Assembly: GCF_012163155.1 (NCBI RefSeq)
Contig: NZ_JAAVUN010000005.1
Span: 50,533-114,532, forward strand
DNA: 64,000 nucleotides
DNA from: Kocuria subflava
GTDB taxonomy: Bacteria; Actinomycetota; Actinomycetes; Actinomycetales; Micrococcaceae
Direction of reading: 5' to 3'
The position numbers and the translations under genes were made by a program. The notes under the pieces are model-generated. The model did no database searches, was not told the origin of the DNA, and saw only the letters and a program-made list of their open reading frames with translations. Of the stretch, positions 35,883 through 44,348 are shown piece after piece. Every line of letters begins with the position of its first letter. Positions within the stretch are counted from its first letter, which is position 1.

Positions 35883-37777
35883 GCCCCTGCTCCTTCGTCT
35901 TCGCCAACCCACTCGGGGGTCATGTTCTGGGCAACCTGGATCTGGTCATTGGACACACCGGAGGGGACCATGGGCCACACCATCGCGTCAGCGGAGACCA
36001 CGAAGTCGATGACCACAGGGCGGTCGTTGACCTCAAGGGCGGCCTTGATGGTGGCCTCCACGTCCTCCTCACGTTCGCACCGGAACGTGGCACAGCCGTA
36101 GGCATCTCCGAGTTTGACGAAGTCCGGGACACGGCGGGATTCATGGCCGGTGTTCAAGTGGGTGTGGGAGTAGCGCCCGTCGTAGAACAAGGTCTGCCAT
36201 TGGCGCACCATGCCCAGCGACGAGTTGTTGATGACCGCCACCTTGATGGGGATGTTGTTGAGCACGCACGTGGCCAGCTCCTGGTTGGTCATCTGGAAAC
36301 AACCGTCGCCGTCGATCGCCCAGACCGCGCGGTTCGGCTGGGAGACCTGTGCGCCCATGGCCGCCGGCACCGCAAAGCCCATGGTGCCCAGGCCTGCGGA
36401 GTTCAGCCACTGCCGCGGACGTTCGTAAGTGACGAACTGGGAGGACCACATCTGGTGCTGGCCCACACCGGAGACGTACACGGCCTCGGGGCCGGTGAGT
36501 TCGGAGAGCTTCTGGATCACGTACTGGGGAGCCAGCAGGCCGTCCTCTGTGGCAGTCCATCCCAGCGGGTAGGACTTCTTCAAGCCGTTGAGCGTGCGCC
36601 ACCAGGCGGAAAGATCCGGGACGTCCGTGCGCTCGGTCTCGGCGCGGAAAGCCTCCGTGAGCTCCGGGATGATCGAGGCCAGATCCCCCACGATCGGCAC
36701 GTCTGCGGTGCGGTTCTTGGAGATTTCAGCGGGATCAATGTCCGCGTGGATCACCTTGGCGCCGGGGGCAAAAGTGGGCAGCACACCGGTGACGCGGTCA
36801 TCAAAACGCGCACCCAGGGTGATCAAAAGGTCTGCCTGCTGCATGGCGTAAACCGCTGGAACGGTACCGTGCATGCCGGGCATGCCCAGGTGCTGGTCAT
36901 GCGAGTCCGGGAAAACACCACGGGCGGTCAGCGTGGTCACCACAGGGGCTCCGCTGGCCTCCACCAGATCCTCCAAAACCTCCGAGGCGTTGGCCTTGAT
37001 GGAGCCGCCACCCACGTAGAGCACCGGGCGCTGCGCCTGAGCCATCAGGCGGGCCGCCTCACGGATCTGCTTGGCGTGACCACGTGCCACCGGCCGGTAA
37101 CCCGGCAGGTCCAGGGTGGGTGGCCAGGAGAACTCCATCTGGGCCACCTGGGCGTCCTTGGCGATGTCCACGAGCACCGGACCCGGGCGCCCTGTGGAGG
37201 CCAGGTGGAACGCCTCAGCCAGCACCCGAGGGATGTCCTGAGCATCGGTGACCAGGTAGGAATGCTTGGTGATGGGCATGGTCATGCCCACGATGTCAGC
37301 TTCTTGGAATGCGTCCGAGCCGATCAGGGTGGAAGACACCTGGCCAGTGATGGCCACCATGGGGATGGAATCCATGTTGGCATCGGCCAGAGCCGTCACC
37401 AGGTTGGTGGCACCGGGACCCGAGGTGGCAATGCAGACTCCCACACGCCCGGAGGCCATGGCATAGCCCTCAGCGGCGTGGCCGGCGCCCTGCTCGTGAC
37501 GCACCAGGATGTGGTTGATGGTGGTGGTCTCCAACAGAGGGTCATAGGTGGGCAGAATCGCGCCACCGGGCAACCCGAAAACATCGGTGACACCCAATTC
37601 CTCCAACGAGCGAATGACAGCCTGTGAACCGGACATGGCAATCGGCTCAACAACCTGCTGCGATCCCGGGACCTCCGGAGCCACCACAGAGGTTTCATGG
37701 CTCGCACGGCGATCGGCGGAAGTGTCCGCACGCTTGTTGGCCATCAGCGCCGGGCTGATGGACTGTCCCTTACTCAT
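35879..37777 (-). CDS. ilvB: Acetolactate synthase large subunit
   Basis: ThDP enzyme condensing pyruvate to acetolactate or acetohydroxybutyrate. [16 protein letters not shown], the ThDP-activating glutamate in [14 protein letters not shown], and the metal motif [19 protein letters not shown] are present. The ATG at 37777 has GAAGGA nearby and gives 632 residues with a 55-residue variable N-terminus. The 249 nt between it and the leader-peptide stop contain the attenuator hairpin. Confidence 0.96.
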   Translation of the reverse strand: MSKGQSISPALMANKRADTSADRRASHETSVVAPEVPGSQQVVEPIAMSGSQAVIRSLEELGVTDVFGLPGGAILPTYDPLLETTTINHILVRHEQGAGHAAEGYAMASGRVGVCIATSGPGATNLVTALADANMDSIPMVAITGQVSSTLIGSDAFQEADIVGMTMPITKHSYLVTDAQDIPRVLAEAFHLASTGRPGPVLVDIAKDAQVAQMEFSWPPTLDLPGYRPVARGHAKQIREAARLMAQAQRPVLYVGGGSIKANASEVLEDLVEASGAPVVTTLTARGVFPDSHDQHLGMPGMHGTVPAVYAMQQADLLITLGARFDDRVTGVLPTFAPGAKVIHADIDPAEISKNRTADVPIVGDLASIIPELTEAFRAETERTDVPDLSAWWRTLNGLKKSYPLGWTATEDGLLAPQYVIQKLSELTGPEAVYVSGVGQHQMWSSQFVTYERPRQWLNSAGLGTMGFAVPAAMGAQVSQPNRAVWAIDGDGCFQMTNQELATCVLNNIPIKVAVINNSSLGMVRQWQTLFYDGRYSHTHLNTGHESRRVPDFVKLGDAYGCATFRCEREEDVEATIKAALEVNDRPVVIDFVVSADAMVWPMVPSGVSNDQIQVAQNMTPEWVGEDEGAGA

Positions 37778-37956
37778 CTCGCGTCCTTCGGTTCGTTCTG
37801 TCCATGAAGGTGGCCACCACTGTGTGCGCACCGTCTGACCGCTCCCCCAGGGTTGCCACTTTCCGGATCAGAAATGTGACAACCACTGCCCTGGTTGTAC
37901 CCCGCGTGGACAGGGAGGACCTTCACCCCCGGCTTGATGGAGCCGGACACGAAGAA

Positions 37957-37990
37957 GGCCCCGGCCGCCTGGTGGGCGGCTTACGGGGCC
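37957..37990 (-). terminator. ilvB leader attenuator hairpin
   Basis: On the minus strand GGCCCCG/CGGGGCC (7 bp) and GCCGCC/GGCGGC (6 bp) stack with a 3-nt TAA bulge, followed by TTCTTCG. It starts 36 nt past the leader-peptide stop. A GGGCC at 38025-38021 could pair with GGCCC of the ascending arm as an antiterminator. The remaining 37778-37956 shows no gene. Confidence 0.6.
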
Positions 37991-38026
37991 CGGTGCACGT
38001 TGTCGATGATACGGCGAGCAGGCCCG

Positions 38027-38083
38027 TCACCCAATGAGGATGACCGGGTCCGTTACGACGATCTTGGCTGTGGTGCACTGCAT
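38027..38083 (-). CDS. ilvB leader peptide
   Basis: An 18-codon reading frame, MQCTTAKIVVTDPVILIG, with seven Ile/Val/Leu codons in two runs (IVV and VILI), placed between a strong promoter and a terminator-like hairpin upstream of ilvB. Its ATG is 6 nt after the -10 hexamer, so the leader peptide itself appears leaderless. Attenuation of ilvBNC by such peptides is established in Corynebacterium glutamicum; here it is inferred from the arrangement. The frame is open further upstream, but that part would lie before the transcript start. Confidence 0.75.
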   Translation of the reverse strand: MQCTTAKIVVTDPVILIG

Positions 38084-38089
38084 GTGACC

Positions 38090-38118
38090 ATGGTCCGTTG
38101 CGGCGAGATCAGTGTCAA
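38090..38118 (-). promoter_or_regulatory. Promoter of the ilvBNC leader
   Basis: TTGACA (38118-38113), 17 nt, GACCAT (38095-38090) on the minus strand. The predicted start is the A of the leader-peptide ATG. The stretch 38119-38333 toward tRNA-Lys contains no gene I can support. Confidence 0.65.
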
Positions 38119-38333
38119 ACAGCGGTCTCTCCATTTCACATCGTGAGACACCCCACATTCCGCTCCAGAAATGGACTCGGCGAACTGGAGGGCGTAAAGT
38201 CTTGCGTCGTCGCAGCAGCGGCACCACGTTCAGACTGTTTCCACTTGCATCCCTGCAGGAGAAAACGACGACGTGAGTGTGGTACTGTCTACGGCCGTAG
38301 CGAGCAGCCGCAAGGTTCGTTTCGCAGCTACAT

Positions 38334-38409
<76 letters not shown>

Positions 38410-38417
38410 CCTCAAGA

Positions 38418-38449
38418 TCCCGGTCAGACTCACAGGAGTCCGACCGGGA
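38418..38449 (+). terminator. Terminator of tRNA-Lys
   Basis: TCCCGGTC/GACCGGGA plus an inner GACT/AGTC stem, 6-nt loop, then CCTTTTCG. Classical intrinsic terminator 8 nt past the CCA. Confidence 0.85.
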
Positions 38450-38567
38450 CCTTTTCGTCCTTGCCTGTCGTGCTGCCCCACCACCCTCCCAACGCACCAC
38501 TTACTCGGCACGACGCCGGAGTTGACGCCCACGATTGGCGCGGCCTCCGACCCAGGTCATGAAAGAA

Positions 38568-38590
38568 CCCGTCATCGCGATGATGACGGG
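38568..38590 (-). terminator. Terminator of the marR gene
   Basis: CCCGTCATC/GATGACGGG, 9 bp with a 5-nt loop, followed on the minus strand by TTCTTTC, 37 nt past the stop. Confidence 0.75.
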
Positions 38591-38627
38591 CGTTCAACGG
38601 CGTGCCTGGAGCACACGAACCGAACGA

Positions 38628-39143
38628 TCAGTCAGTGGCCACGCGCGCCACGGGAGTCTGCGAACTCGGCGCGGGATCCGCGGTGAGTTCGTGCACCTCC
38701 CCGTCCTGGTCCACCTTGAGCTTCCAACGGGCGCCGCCGAGTGTGGTCACAATGTGCGCCAGGGAGCGTCGCAGTTGGTCATCCGACAAGGAGCCGTCCC
38801 CGATCAGGTCCTCCTCCATACGGGTGGCCTCAGTGAGAACTCGACGGCCCTCCTCCGTGATGACTACCAGATGACTGCGGCGATCATGGACGTTGCGGCT
38901 GCGTGAAACGTGGCCGTGAATCTCCAAGCGGTGCAGGGTCTTGCCCATGGTCTGGGCCTGCACCCGGACCTCCTGCGCCAGACGCGCCTGGGTCAATCCG
39001 CCCTGGTCCGCCAAAACGTCGAGCGCCATGACCCCAGCGCGCGTCACGCCCAGGGAGGCGAGGCGTTCGTTCCAGGCGTGTTCCACCAAACGGGCAGCCG
39101 TTGACAGTAGCCGGTTGGTTGGCCAGTTGGAGATCTTTGGCAT
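38628..39143 (-). CDS. MarR-family transcriptional regulator, divergent from bcp
   Basis: A 171-residue winged-helix regulator. LTQARLAQEVRVQAQTMGKTLHRLE is the recognition region (core about residues 56-80) and the wing carries SRSRNVHDRRSHLVVITEEG. TATAAT (39156-39151) lies 7 nt before the ATG at 39143, so the mRNA is probably leaderless, and that ATG is preferred over one at 39161. The divergent gene is a thiol peroxidase, so redox control is a reasonable guess. Confidence 0.87.
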   Translation of the reverse strand: MPKISNWPTNRLLSTAARLVEHAWNERLASLGVTRAGVMALDVLADQGGLTQARLAQEVRVQAQTMGKTLHRLEIHGHVSRSRNVHDRRSHLVVITEEGRRVLTEATRMEEDLIGDGSLSDDQLRRSLAHIVTTLGGARWKLKVDQDGEVHELTADPAPSSQTPVARVATD

Positions 39144-39181
39144 GTCGGCGATTATACCCATGACGAGGGAAACAGTTGACT

Positions 39182-39197
39182 AAGTGTGCTTACACTT
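39182..39197. promoter_or_regulatory. Palindrome between marR and bcp, candidate MarR operator
   Basis: AAGTGT-GCTT-ACACTT has perfect 6-bp arms and lies just upstream of the marR -10 region. The right arm includes TACACT, a possible -10 toward bcp. Confidence 0.45.
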
Positions 39198-39325
39198 TAC
39201 GGAGATGACGATCACACCGCCACGGCTGTTGCCACAGGGGTGCAACCTCTCCCCGTAGGACCAGTCCTGACCGAATCACGACCAACCCCTGCCGAAACAT
39301 GACCATTCCTGGACGGAAGGAACCC

Positions 39326-39799
39326 ATGACCAACCAGCTCACCCCAGGCGCACCGGCGCCCACGTTTTCCCTGCTCAATCAGGACGGCGAGCCGGTTTCA
39401 TTGAGTGATTACGCAGGCAAGAGGGTGATCGTGTACTTCTACCCCAAGGCTTCCACCCCCGGCTGCACCACTCAGGCCTGCGACTTCCGGGACAATATGG
39501 CGCGATTCTTGGCTGAAGGTTACGCAGTCCTGGGCATCTCTCCGGACTCCCCCAGAGCTTTGGCCCCGTTCACCGAACGTCAGGACCTGAGCTTTCCCCT
39601 GCTCTCCGACCCCGATCACACCGTGGCCGAGGCGTGGGGCGCTTGGGGAGAGAAGAAGAACTACGGAAAGGTCTATCAAGGCCTGATTCGCTCCAGTTTT
39701 GTGGTGGACCCTGACGGCCGGATCGAGGTGGCTCAGTACAACGTCCGGGCCAAGGGGCACGTGGCCAAGCTGCGCCGGGACCTTGGGCTGGACGCTTGA
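39326..39799 (+). CDS. bcp: Thioredoxin-dependent thiol peroxidase (Bcp/PrxQ)
   Basis: Reduces hydrogen and organic peroxides. The peroxidatic cysteine is in TPGCTTQACDF, with a second cysteine five residues later, the atypical 2-Cys PrxQ spacing. FYPKASTPGC and SDPDHTVAEAWGAWGEK follow the family. GAAGGAA precedes the ATG at 39326 (157 residues). It is divergent from the MarR gene. Confidence 0.93.
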   Translation: MTNQLTPGAPAPTFSLLNQDGEPVSLSDYAGKRVIVYFYPKASTPGCTTQACDFRDNMARFLAEGYAVLGISPDSPRALAPFTERQDLSFPLLSDPDHTVAEAWGAWGEKKNYGKVYQGLIRSSFVVDPDGRIEVAQYNVRAKGHVAKLRRDLGLDA

Positions 39800-39896
39800 T
39801 CTTGACCGTGCAGTGTGGGGCAACCACTCCGGGAGCAAGTTCTCGGTAAACTGTTGCGGCCTCGTCGGCGCGATTGCGCCAACAAGCGGGGTCAGC

Positions 39897-39979
39897 GCGC
39901 GAGTGGTGGAATTGGCAGACACGCAGGATTTAGGTTCCTGTGCTCCGGCGTGCGGGTTCAAGTCCCGCCTCGCGCACCA
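39897..39979 (+). tRNA. tRNA-Leu (TAG), CCA encoded
   Basis: Class II tRNA: acceptor GCGCGAG/CTCGCGC, D-arm GTGGAATTGGCAGACAC, anticodon stem CAGGA/TCCTG with loop TTTAGGT giving TAG, extra arm, T-loop GGTTCAAGTCC, CCA. TAAACT at 39847-39852 may be its -10. Confidence 0.95.
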
Positions 39980-40078
39980 CGACGGCTCCGCTCTTTGCCG
40001 ATCGAAGATCGTGCCGTGAAGGACCACACCATGGGTGATCCGCAGTGACCATGTTGGGCGAAGGTGGAGAGGAGTCTC

Positions 40079-41728
40079 ATGACATCACGGTGTTCCCGGC
40101 GTCATTTCCTGTCCGCGGCCGCAGGTGGCCTGTTGGGTTCTGCCGCCCTGACTTCCACGTCTGGATGTGCGCGAGCTGATGACCAGCCTTCCTCGCAAAG
40201 TTCCCAGCCGGTGGCTCCGGCGCATTATGTGTTCGCCAACGCCGCCACGGCCCCGTCACTGGATCCGTCCCTGACGGACAATCTGGAAACGCACCGGATC
40301 GCACGCCAGATCCTGGACGGGTTGGTTGCCCCGGATCCCATGACCGGTGAGCCCGTACCCGCGCTGGCCACCGCCTGGCGCTCCAGCGAGGACGGATTGA
40401 GTTGGGACTTCGCATTGCGAACGGGCGTGTTCTTCCACGACGGTTCCGGGTTCGACGCCGAGGCCGTGGTGACCAACTTCAACAGGTGGGCCGCCGCCTC
40501 GGTTCGCGATTCCAGCACGGGCCGGCACAGCTTGTTCGACGCCGTCTTCCGCCGTGGTGCGCCGGAGGGTTCCATTTATCAGGAGTGCCAAGCGGTGGAT
40601 TCCTCCACCGTGCGAATCCTGCTGCGCCGCCCGCATCCGTCCCTGCCCAAGGCCCTGACTCACCCGGCCTTCGGCGTCGCGGCGCCGTTGTCGATCTCTG
40701 CGGACACCGTGGGCACTGCGCCCGTGGGGACGGGGCCCTTCAAGGTCCAGGCGGGGCTGGACTCCGGTTCCGGTCAGCGCCCCGGTGAATCCGTGGTGTT
40801 GAAAGCCTCTGAGACCTACTGGGGTGACCTGGGGCCGATCGGCACTTTAGAATTCGTGGCCATCCCAGACACCGAACTGCGCTACGTGGCGTTACGCAAC
40901 GAGCAGGTGGACGGCTATGACCTGGTGGGGCTGGACGCTTTTGCACCGTTGGCACGCGAAGGTGTGCAGGTCCTGCAACGGGACCCGTATTCGGTGGCTT
41001 ACCTGGGCATGAACAGCAGCAGCGGGGCCTTCACGGACATCAACGTCCGTCAGGCTGTGATGGCCTCGATCGACCGTCAGGCAGTGGTCCGGGACCACTA
41101 CCCGCAGGGCACCAACGTGGCGCAGGCTTTTCTGCCCGCCCGCTTCAACGTCCCGGACACTGAAGTCGGCTTCCCGGGTTACAACCCTCAGGAGGCGCGG
41201 GATCTGCTGGGTGCCTCGCAGTACGACGGCGCGCCGTTGCGCTTCCTGTACCCCACGGGGGCCTCACGGTCGTGGGCCCTGGAACCGGAACGCCTCTATG
41301 CCGATATTTCAGCCCAGCTCACGCGGACCGGCTTTGAGATCTCTCCCGTTCCCGTGCCGTGGAGCATCTACGAGGAAACCTTGCGTACCAGGTCGCAGGA
41401 CCATGAACTGTTCCTGTCCGGTGTCAACGGCGGCTTTCGGGATCCCGATTACTTCACGGCCACACTTTTCAGCGCACCCACCCCTGAACTCGGGTTGGAT
41501 TCGCCGTCGCTGCGCACCTTGATCAACGACGCCGCCAACGTTGACGACGGCGAGGACCGCCAGGAGCTCTACCGCAGGGCCAACGGTCGCGTGATTCAGG
41601 AGAAGGCAGCAATGCCCCTGGCCTTCCCGACGACCGGTGTGGCCGTGAACTCCCGGACGGCCAGCTTCCCCCTGAGCTCCACGGGCTTCGAGGAGTTCAA
41701 CGCCATTCGGCTCAACGAGGCACCCTGA
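40079..41728 (+). CDS. ABC substrate-binding lipoprotein, peptide/nickel (SBP_bac_5) family
   Basis: A 549-residue extracytoplasmic solute receptor. The N-terminus SRRHFLSAAAG with a hydrophobic run ending in TSTSGC indicates a Tat-type signal and lipid anchor. NLETHRIARQILDGLV, GLSWDFALRTGVFFHDG, APVGTGPFK and NVRQAVMASIDRQAVV are SBP_bac_5 hallmarks. AGGAG precedes the ATG at 40079. No permease or ATPase gene adjoins it, so it is an orphan receptor here. Ligand unknown; peptides are the commonest. Confidence 0.87.
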   Translation: MTSRCSRRHFLSAAAGGLLGSAALTSTSGCARADDQPSSQSSQPVAPAHYVFANAATAPSLDPSLTDNLETHRIARQILDGLVAPDPMTGEPVPALATAWRSSEDGLSWDFALRTGVFFHDGSGFDAEAVVTNFNRWAAASVRDSSTGRHSLFDAVFRRGAPEGSIYQECQAVDSSTVRILLRRPHPSLPKALTHPAFGVAAPLSISADTVGTAPVGTGPFKVQAGLDSGSGQRPGESVVLKASETYWGDLGPIGTLEFVAIPDTELRYVALRNEQVDGYDLVGLDAFAPLAREGVQVLQRDPYSVAYLGMNSSSGAFTDINVRQAVMASIDRQAVVRDHYPQGTNVAQAFLPARFNVPDTEVGFPGYNPQEARDLLGASQYDGAPLRFLYPTGASRSWALEPERLYADISAQLTRTGFEISPVPVPWSIYEETLRTRSQDHELFLSGVNGGFRDPDYFTATLFSAPTPELGLDSPSLRTLINDAANVDDGEDRQELYRRANGRVIQEKAAMPLAFPTTGVAVNSRTASFPLSSTGFEEFNAIRLNEAP

Positions 41729-41901
41729 ACTTGGCAAGGCACCCTGACCTGGGTGAAGCACGGTATCCGGTGGTGCAATGTGGCCCCGGACCGCGCGTTC
41801 GGTGTGCGTGAAAGATCACTGTCGGACTAATCTGGAACGTATCTATGAGCGCAGGGGCACCATGAGTCAGGCCCCCGTGTCTGACGACGGGAGACCCCAC
41901 A

Positions 41902-43386
41902 GTGACCCAAGCGACAACCACCGAGTCCACCGACGTACTTCTGGTTGGCGGCGGCATCATGTCCGCCACGCTGGGCGCCATGCTCACGGAGCTGGAGCCC
42001 AACTGGAACATCATCCTTGTGGAGCGCCTGGATGGTATCGGTCAGGAGAGTTCCAGTGTCTGGAACAACGCCGGCACCGGACACTCTGCTCTGTGCGAGT
42101 TGAACTACGCCCCACTGAACCCTGACCGGACCGTGGGCACGGCCAAGGCCGTCAAGATCAACGAGCAGTTCCAGACCTCCCGCCAGTTCTGGGCCACCAT
42201 GGTGGAAGAAGGCAAGCTGGGGCGGGCCTCTGATTTCATCAACCCGGTGCCCCACATCTCCATGGTCTTCAACGACGACCATGTCCGCTACCTCAAGGCC
42301 CGTCACCAGGCGTTCAAGCAGCACAAGCTCTTTGAGCGCATGGAGTTCTCCGAGGACCGCGACCAGCTGGCCGCCTGGGCTCCGCTCACCATGCGCGGGC
42401 GCGGCGCTGGATCCGTTGCCGCCACGTTCTCCCCCGAGGGCACGGATGTGAACTTTGGTGAACTCACCAAGCGTCTGGTGCAGCACATCTCGGCCAACGG
42501 CGGTCAGATCCGCACCGGCACCCAGGTCACCAACCTGACCAAGCGCTCCGACGGTACGTGGGCAGTGACCACCAAGAACCGGTTGAACTCTGAGGACACC
42601 CGGGAGATCAACGCCAAGTTCGTCTTCGTGGGCGCCGGCGGCGGGGCCTTGCCGCTGCTTCAGAAGTCCGGCATTCCCGAGATCAAGGGATTCGGTGGTT
42701 TCCCGGTCTCCGGTCTGTGGCTGCGCAACACCAAGCCGGAGATCGCCGAGCAGCACAACGCCAAGGTTTACGGTCAGGCCTCTGTGGGCGCCCCGCCCAT
42801 GTCCGTGCCGCACCTGGACACCCGGTACGAGAACGGCAAGAAGTCGCTCTTGTTCGGCCCTTACGGCGGATTCAAGCCGAACTTCCTGAAGCAGGGCTCC
42901 CTGTTCGACCTCCCGCGTTCCGTCAAGGCGGACAACATCTACCCCATGACGCGTGCGGGTCTGGCCAACATGGACCTGGTCAAGTACTTGATCTCCGAAC
43001 TGATGAAGTCCAAGGCCCAGCGGGTTGAGTCTCTGCAGGAGTACTACCCCACTGCTGACGGCGACGACTGGGAGCTGGTCCACGCAGGCCAGCGTGTTCA
43101 GGTCATGCGCAAGGACAAGCAAAAGGGTGGTGTTCTGCAGTTCGGCACGGAACTGATCACGGCCGGGGACGGTTCCATCGCAGGCCTTTTGGGCGCCTCC
43201 CCCGGAGCCTCAACAGCTGTGCCCATCATGTTGGACCTGCTGCAGCAGTGCTTCCCCAACCACCGGCAGACCTGGGAATCCCGTCTGACCCAGCTCATCC
43301 CGGCTTACGGTCGGGCGCTGGACACTGACGCCGCACTCGCAGACGAAATCATGGGCCACACGGCAGGTGTCCTGGGGATTCAGTGA
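41902..43386 (+). CDS. mqo: Malate:quinone oxidoreductase
   Basis: FAD enzyme that oxidises malate and passes electrons to menaquinone, peripheral on the inner membrane, in place of or beside NAD malate dehydrogenase. VLLVGGGIMSATLGAML (FAD) near residue 12, SVWNNAGTGHSALCELNY, INEQFQTSRQFW and LLGASPGASTAVPIML are diagnostic. The 494 residues are full length. Start is GTG with GGGAGA about 8 nt upstream. TAATCT at 41828-41833 may be its -10; the rest of 41729-41901 is featureless. Confidence 0.96.
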   Translation: MTQATTTESTDVLLVGGGIMSATLGAMLTELEPNWNIILVERLDGIGQESSSVWNNAGTGHSALCELNYAPLNPDRTVGTAKAVKINEQFQTSRQFWATMVEEGKLGRASDFINPVPHISMVFNDDHVRYLKARHQAFKQHKLFERMEFSEDRDQLAAWAPLTMRGRGAGSVAATFSPEGTDVNFGELTKRLVQHISANGGQIRTGTQVTNLTKRSDGTWAVTTKNRLNSEDTREINAKFVFVGAGGGALPLLQKSGIPEIKGFGGFPVSGLWLRNTKPEIAEQHNAKVYGQASVGAPPMSVPHLDTRYENGKKSLLFGPYGGFKPNFLKQGSLFDLPRSVKADNIYPMTRAGLANMDLVKYLISELMKSKAQRVESLQEYYPTADGDDWELVHAGQRVQVMRKDKQKGGVLQFGTELITAGDGSIAGLLGASPGASTAVPIMLDLLQQCFPNHRQTWESRLTQLIPAYGRALDTDAALADEIMGHTAGVLGIQ

Positions 43387-43473
43387 CCCTGCTCTGAGCT
43401 GACACCACCCTTCCCGCACGGGGTGAACGCGGCCCGTGCGGTAACGCGGTGCACGGTGAGGAAACCATGAGAG

Positions 43474-43504
43474 ATCCGGGGGCGACACGACGTCGCCCCC
43501 GGAT
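43474..43504 (+). terminator. Terminator of mqo
   Basis: Perfect 13-bp stem (43474-43486 with 43492-43504), 5-nt loop, followed by TCTTG. The further stretch to 43726 holds GCTAAT (43648-43653) and ATTAGC (43672-43677) as a wide inverted repeat and the marR promoter, but no gene. Confidence 0.8.
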
Positions 43505-43726
43505 TCTTGCTGTTGTGCCGCCGTTGCCGGCGCGCCCGCAGCGCCGTTCCCCGCAGGCTCCGGTGGCCGCGTCCCCACCAGTCAAGCCACAGACCACGAC
43601 GACGAACCACGATGCACTCGCCGAAATCACCCCCTGCCCCCGTAGATGCTAATTCATTTACATTGGGGCACATTAGCGGACGGGATCACCAGATCTACCG
43701 CTGTCACATCGCTTACTATTAGCTCC

Positions 43727-44188
43727 GTGCCCATCAGAGAAACCACTAATGACCCGGTAGAAACCTCCACGGCAGCGTGGGAAGCGCTGTACCGTGCGCA
43801 GGTCACGGTGATGCGGCGTTTGCAGCGCCGCGAGGAGTTCGCGGATCTTTCCATGCGCGAATACGACGTCCTGTTCAACCTCTCTCGGGCAGACGATCGT
43901 GGCATCCGACTCAACGAGCTCAACGAGTACGTTCTGCTCACCCAGTCGAGCCTCTCGCGAATGCTGGAACGCCTGGAGTCCAAAGGTCTTGTGCACCGCT
44001 GGCAAGATCCCCAGGACCTCCGGGGCCTGCGGATCAGGCTGACCGAAGACGGTCATGACCTGCAGGAGCGCATTGCCGAACATTTCGATCGCCATGTTCA
44101 TGAGGTCATGGCCAACGGCCTGGACACGGAGGAACTACGAATCCTCACCAGGTTGTCCGATCGCCTGCGCCACAGCCTCAGCGACTGA
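43727..44188 (+). CDS. MarR-family transcriptional regulator
   Basis: A 153-residue protein with a winged helix around LNELNEYVLLTQSSLSRMLERLESKGLV and the wing RWQDPQDLRGLRIRLTEDG (cores TQSSLSRMLERLE and DLRGLRIRLT). The GTG at 43727 is chosen because TACTAT (43714-43719) is 7 nt upstream, predicting a leaderless transcript. It stands alone between two terminators, so its targets are not evident; autoregulation is possible. Confidence 0.85.
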   Translation: MPIRETTNDPVETSTAAWEALYRAQVTVMRRLQRREEFADLSMREYDVLFNLSRADDRGIRLNELNEYVLLTQSSLSRMLERLESKGLVHRWQDPQDLRGLRIRLTEDGHDLQERIAEHFDRHVHEVMANGLDTEELRILTRLSDRLRHSLSD

Positions 44189-44237
44189 CCCCACAACGCA
44201 TCCCGGTCCGACCGGCCCGCCGGATGCCACACACGGA

Positions 44238-44265
44238 GCCTCCCATCAGTACACTGATGGGAGGC
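44238..44265 (+). terminator. Terminator of the second marR gene
   Basis: GCCTCCCATCAG/CTGATGGGAGGC, 12-13 bp, 4-nt loop, then TTTG, 49 nt past the stop. Confidence 0.85.
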
Positions 44266-44348
44266 TTTGTGCATGTCGTGGCCAAAGGGCTGACCGGTTG
44301 TGACATGACGAATCCACGCCCGCCACCGACCACCACAAGGGAGAGATC

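Noticed and set aside
35807..37627. 606-codon plus-strand frame opposite ilvB
   Set aside because: The minus strand encodes a full acetolactate synthase. The antisense translation shows no domain.
37778..38333. T-box leader upstream of ilvB
   Set aside because: No T-box consensus (AGGGTGGNACC-type) is visible; the leader peptide and hairpin explain the region better.
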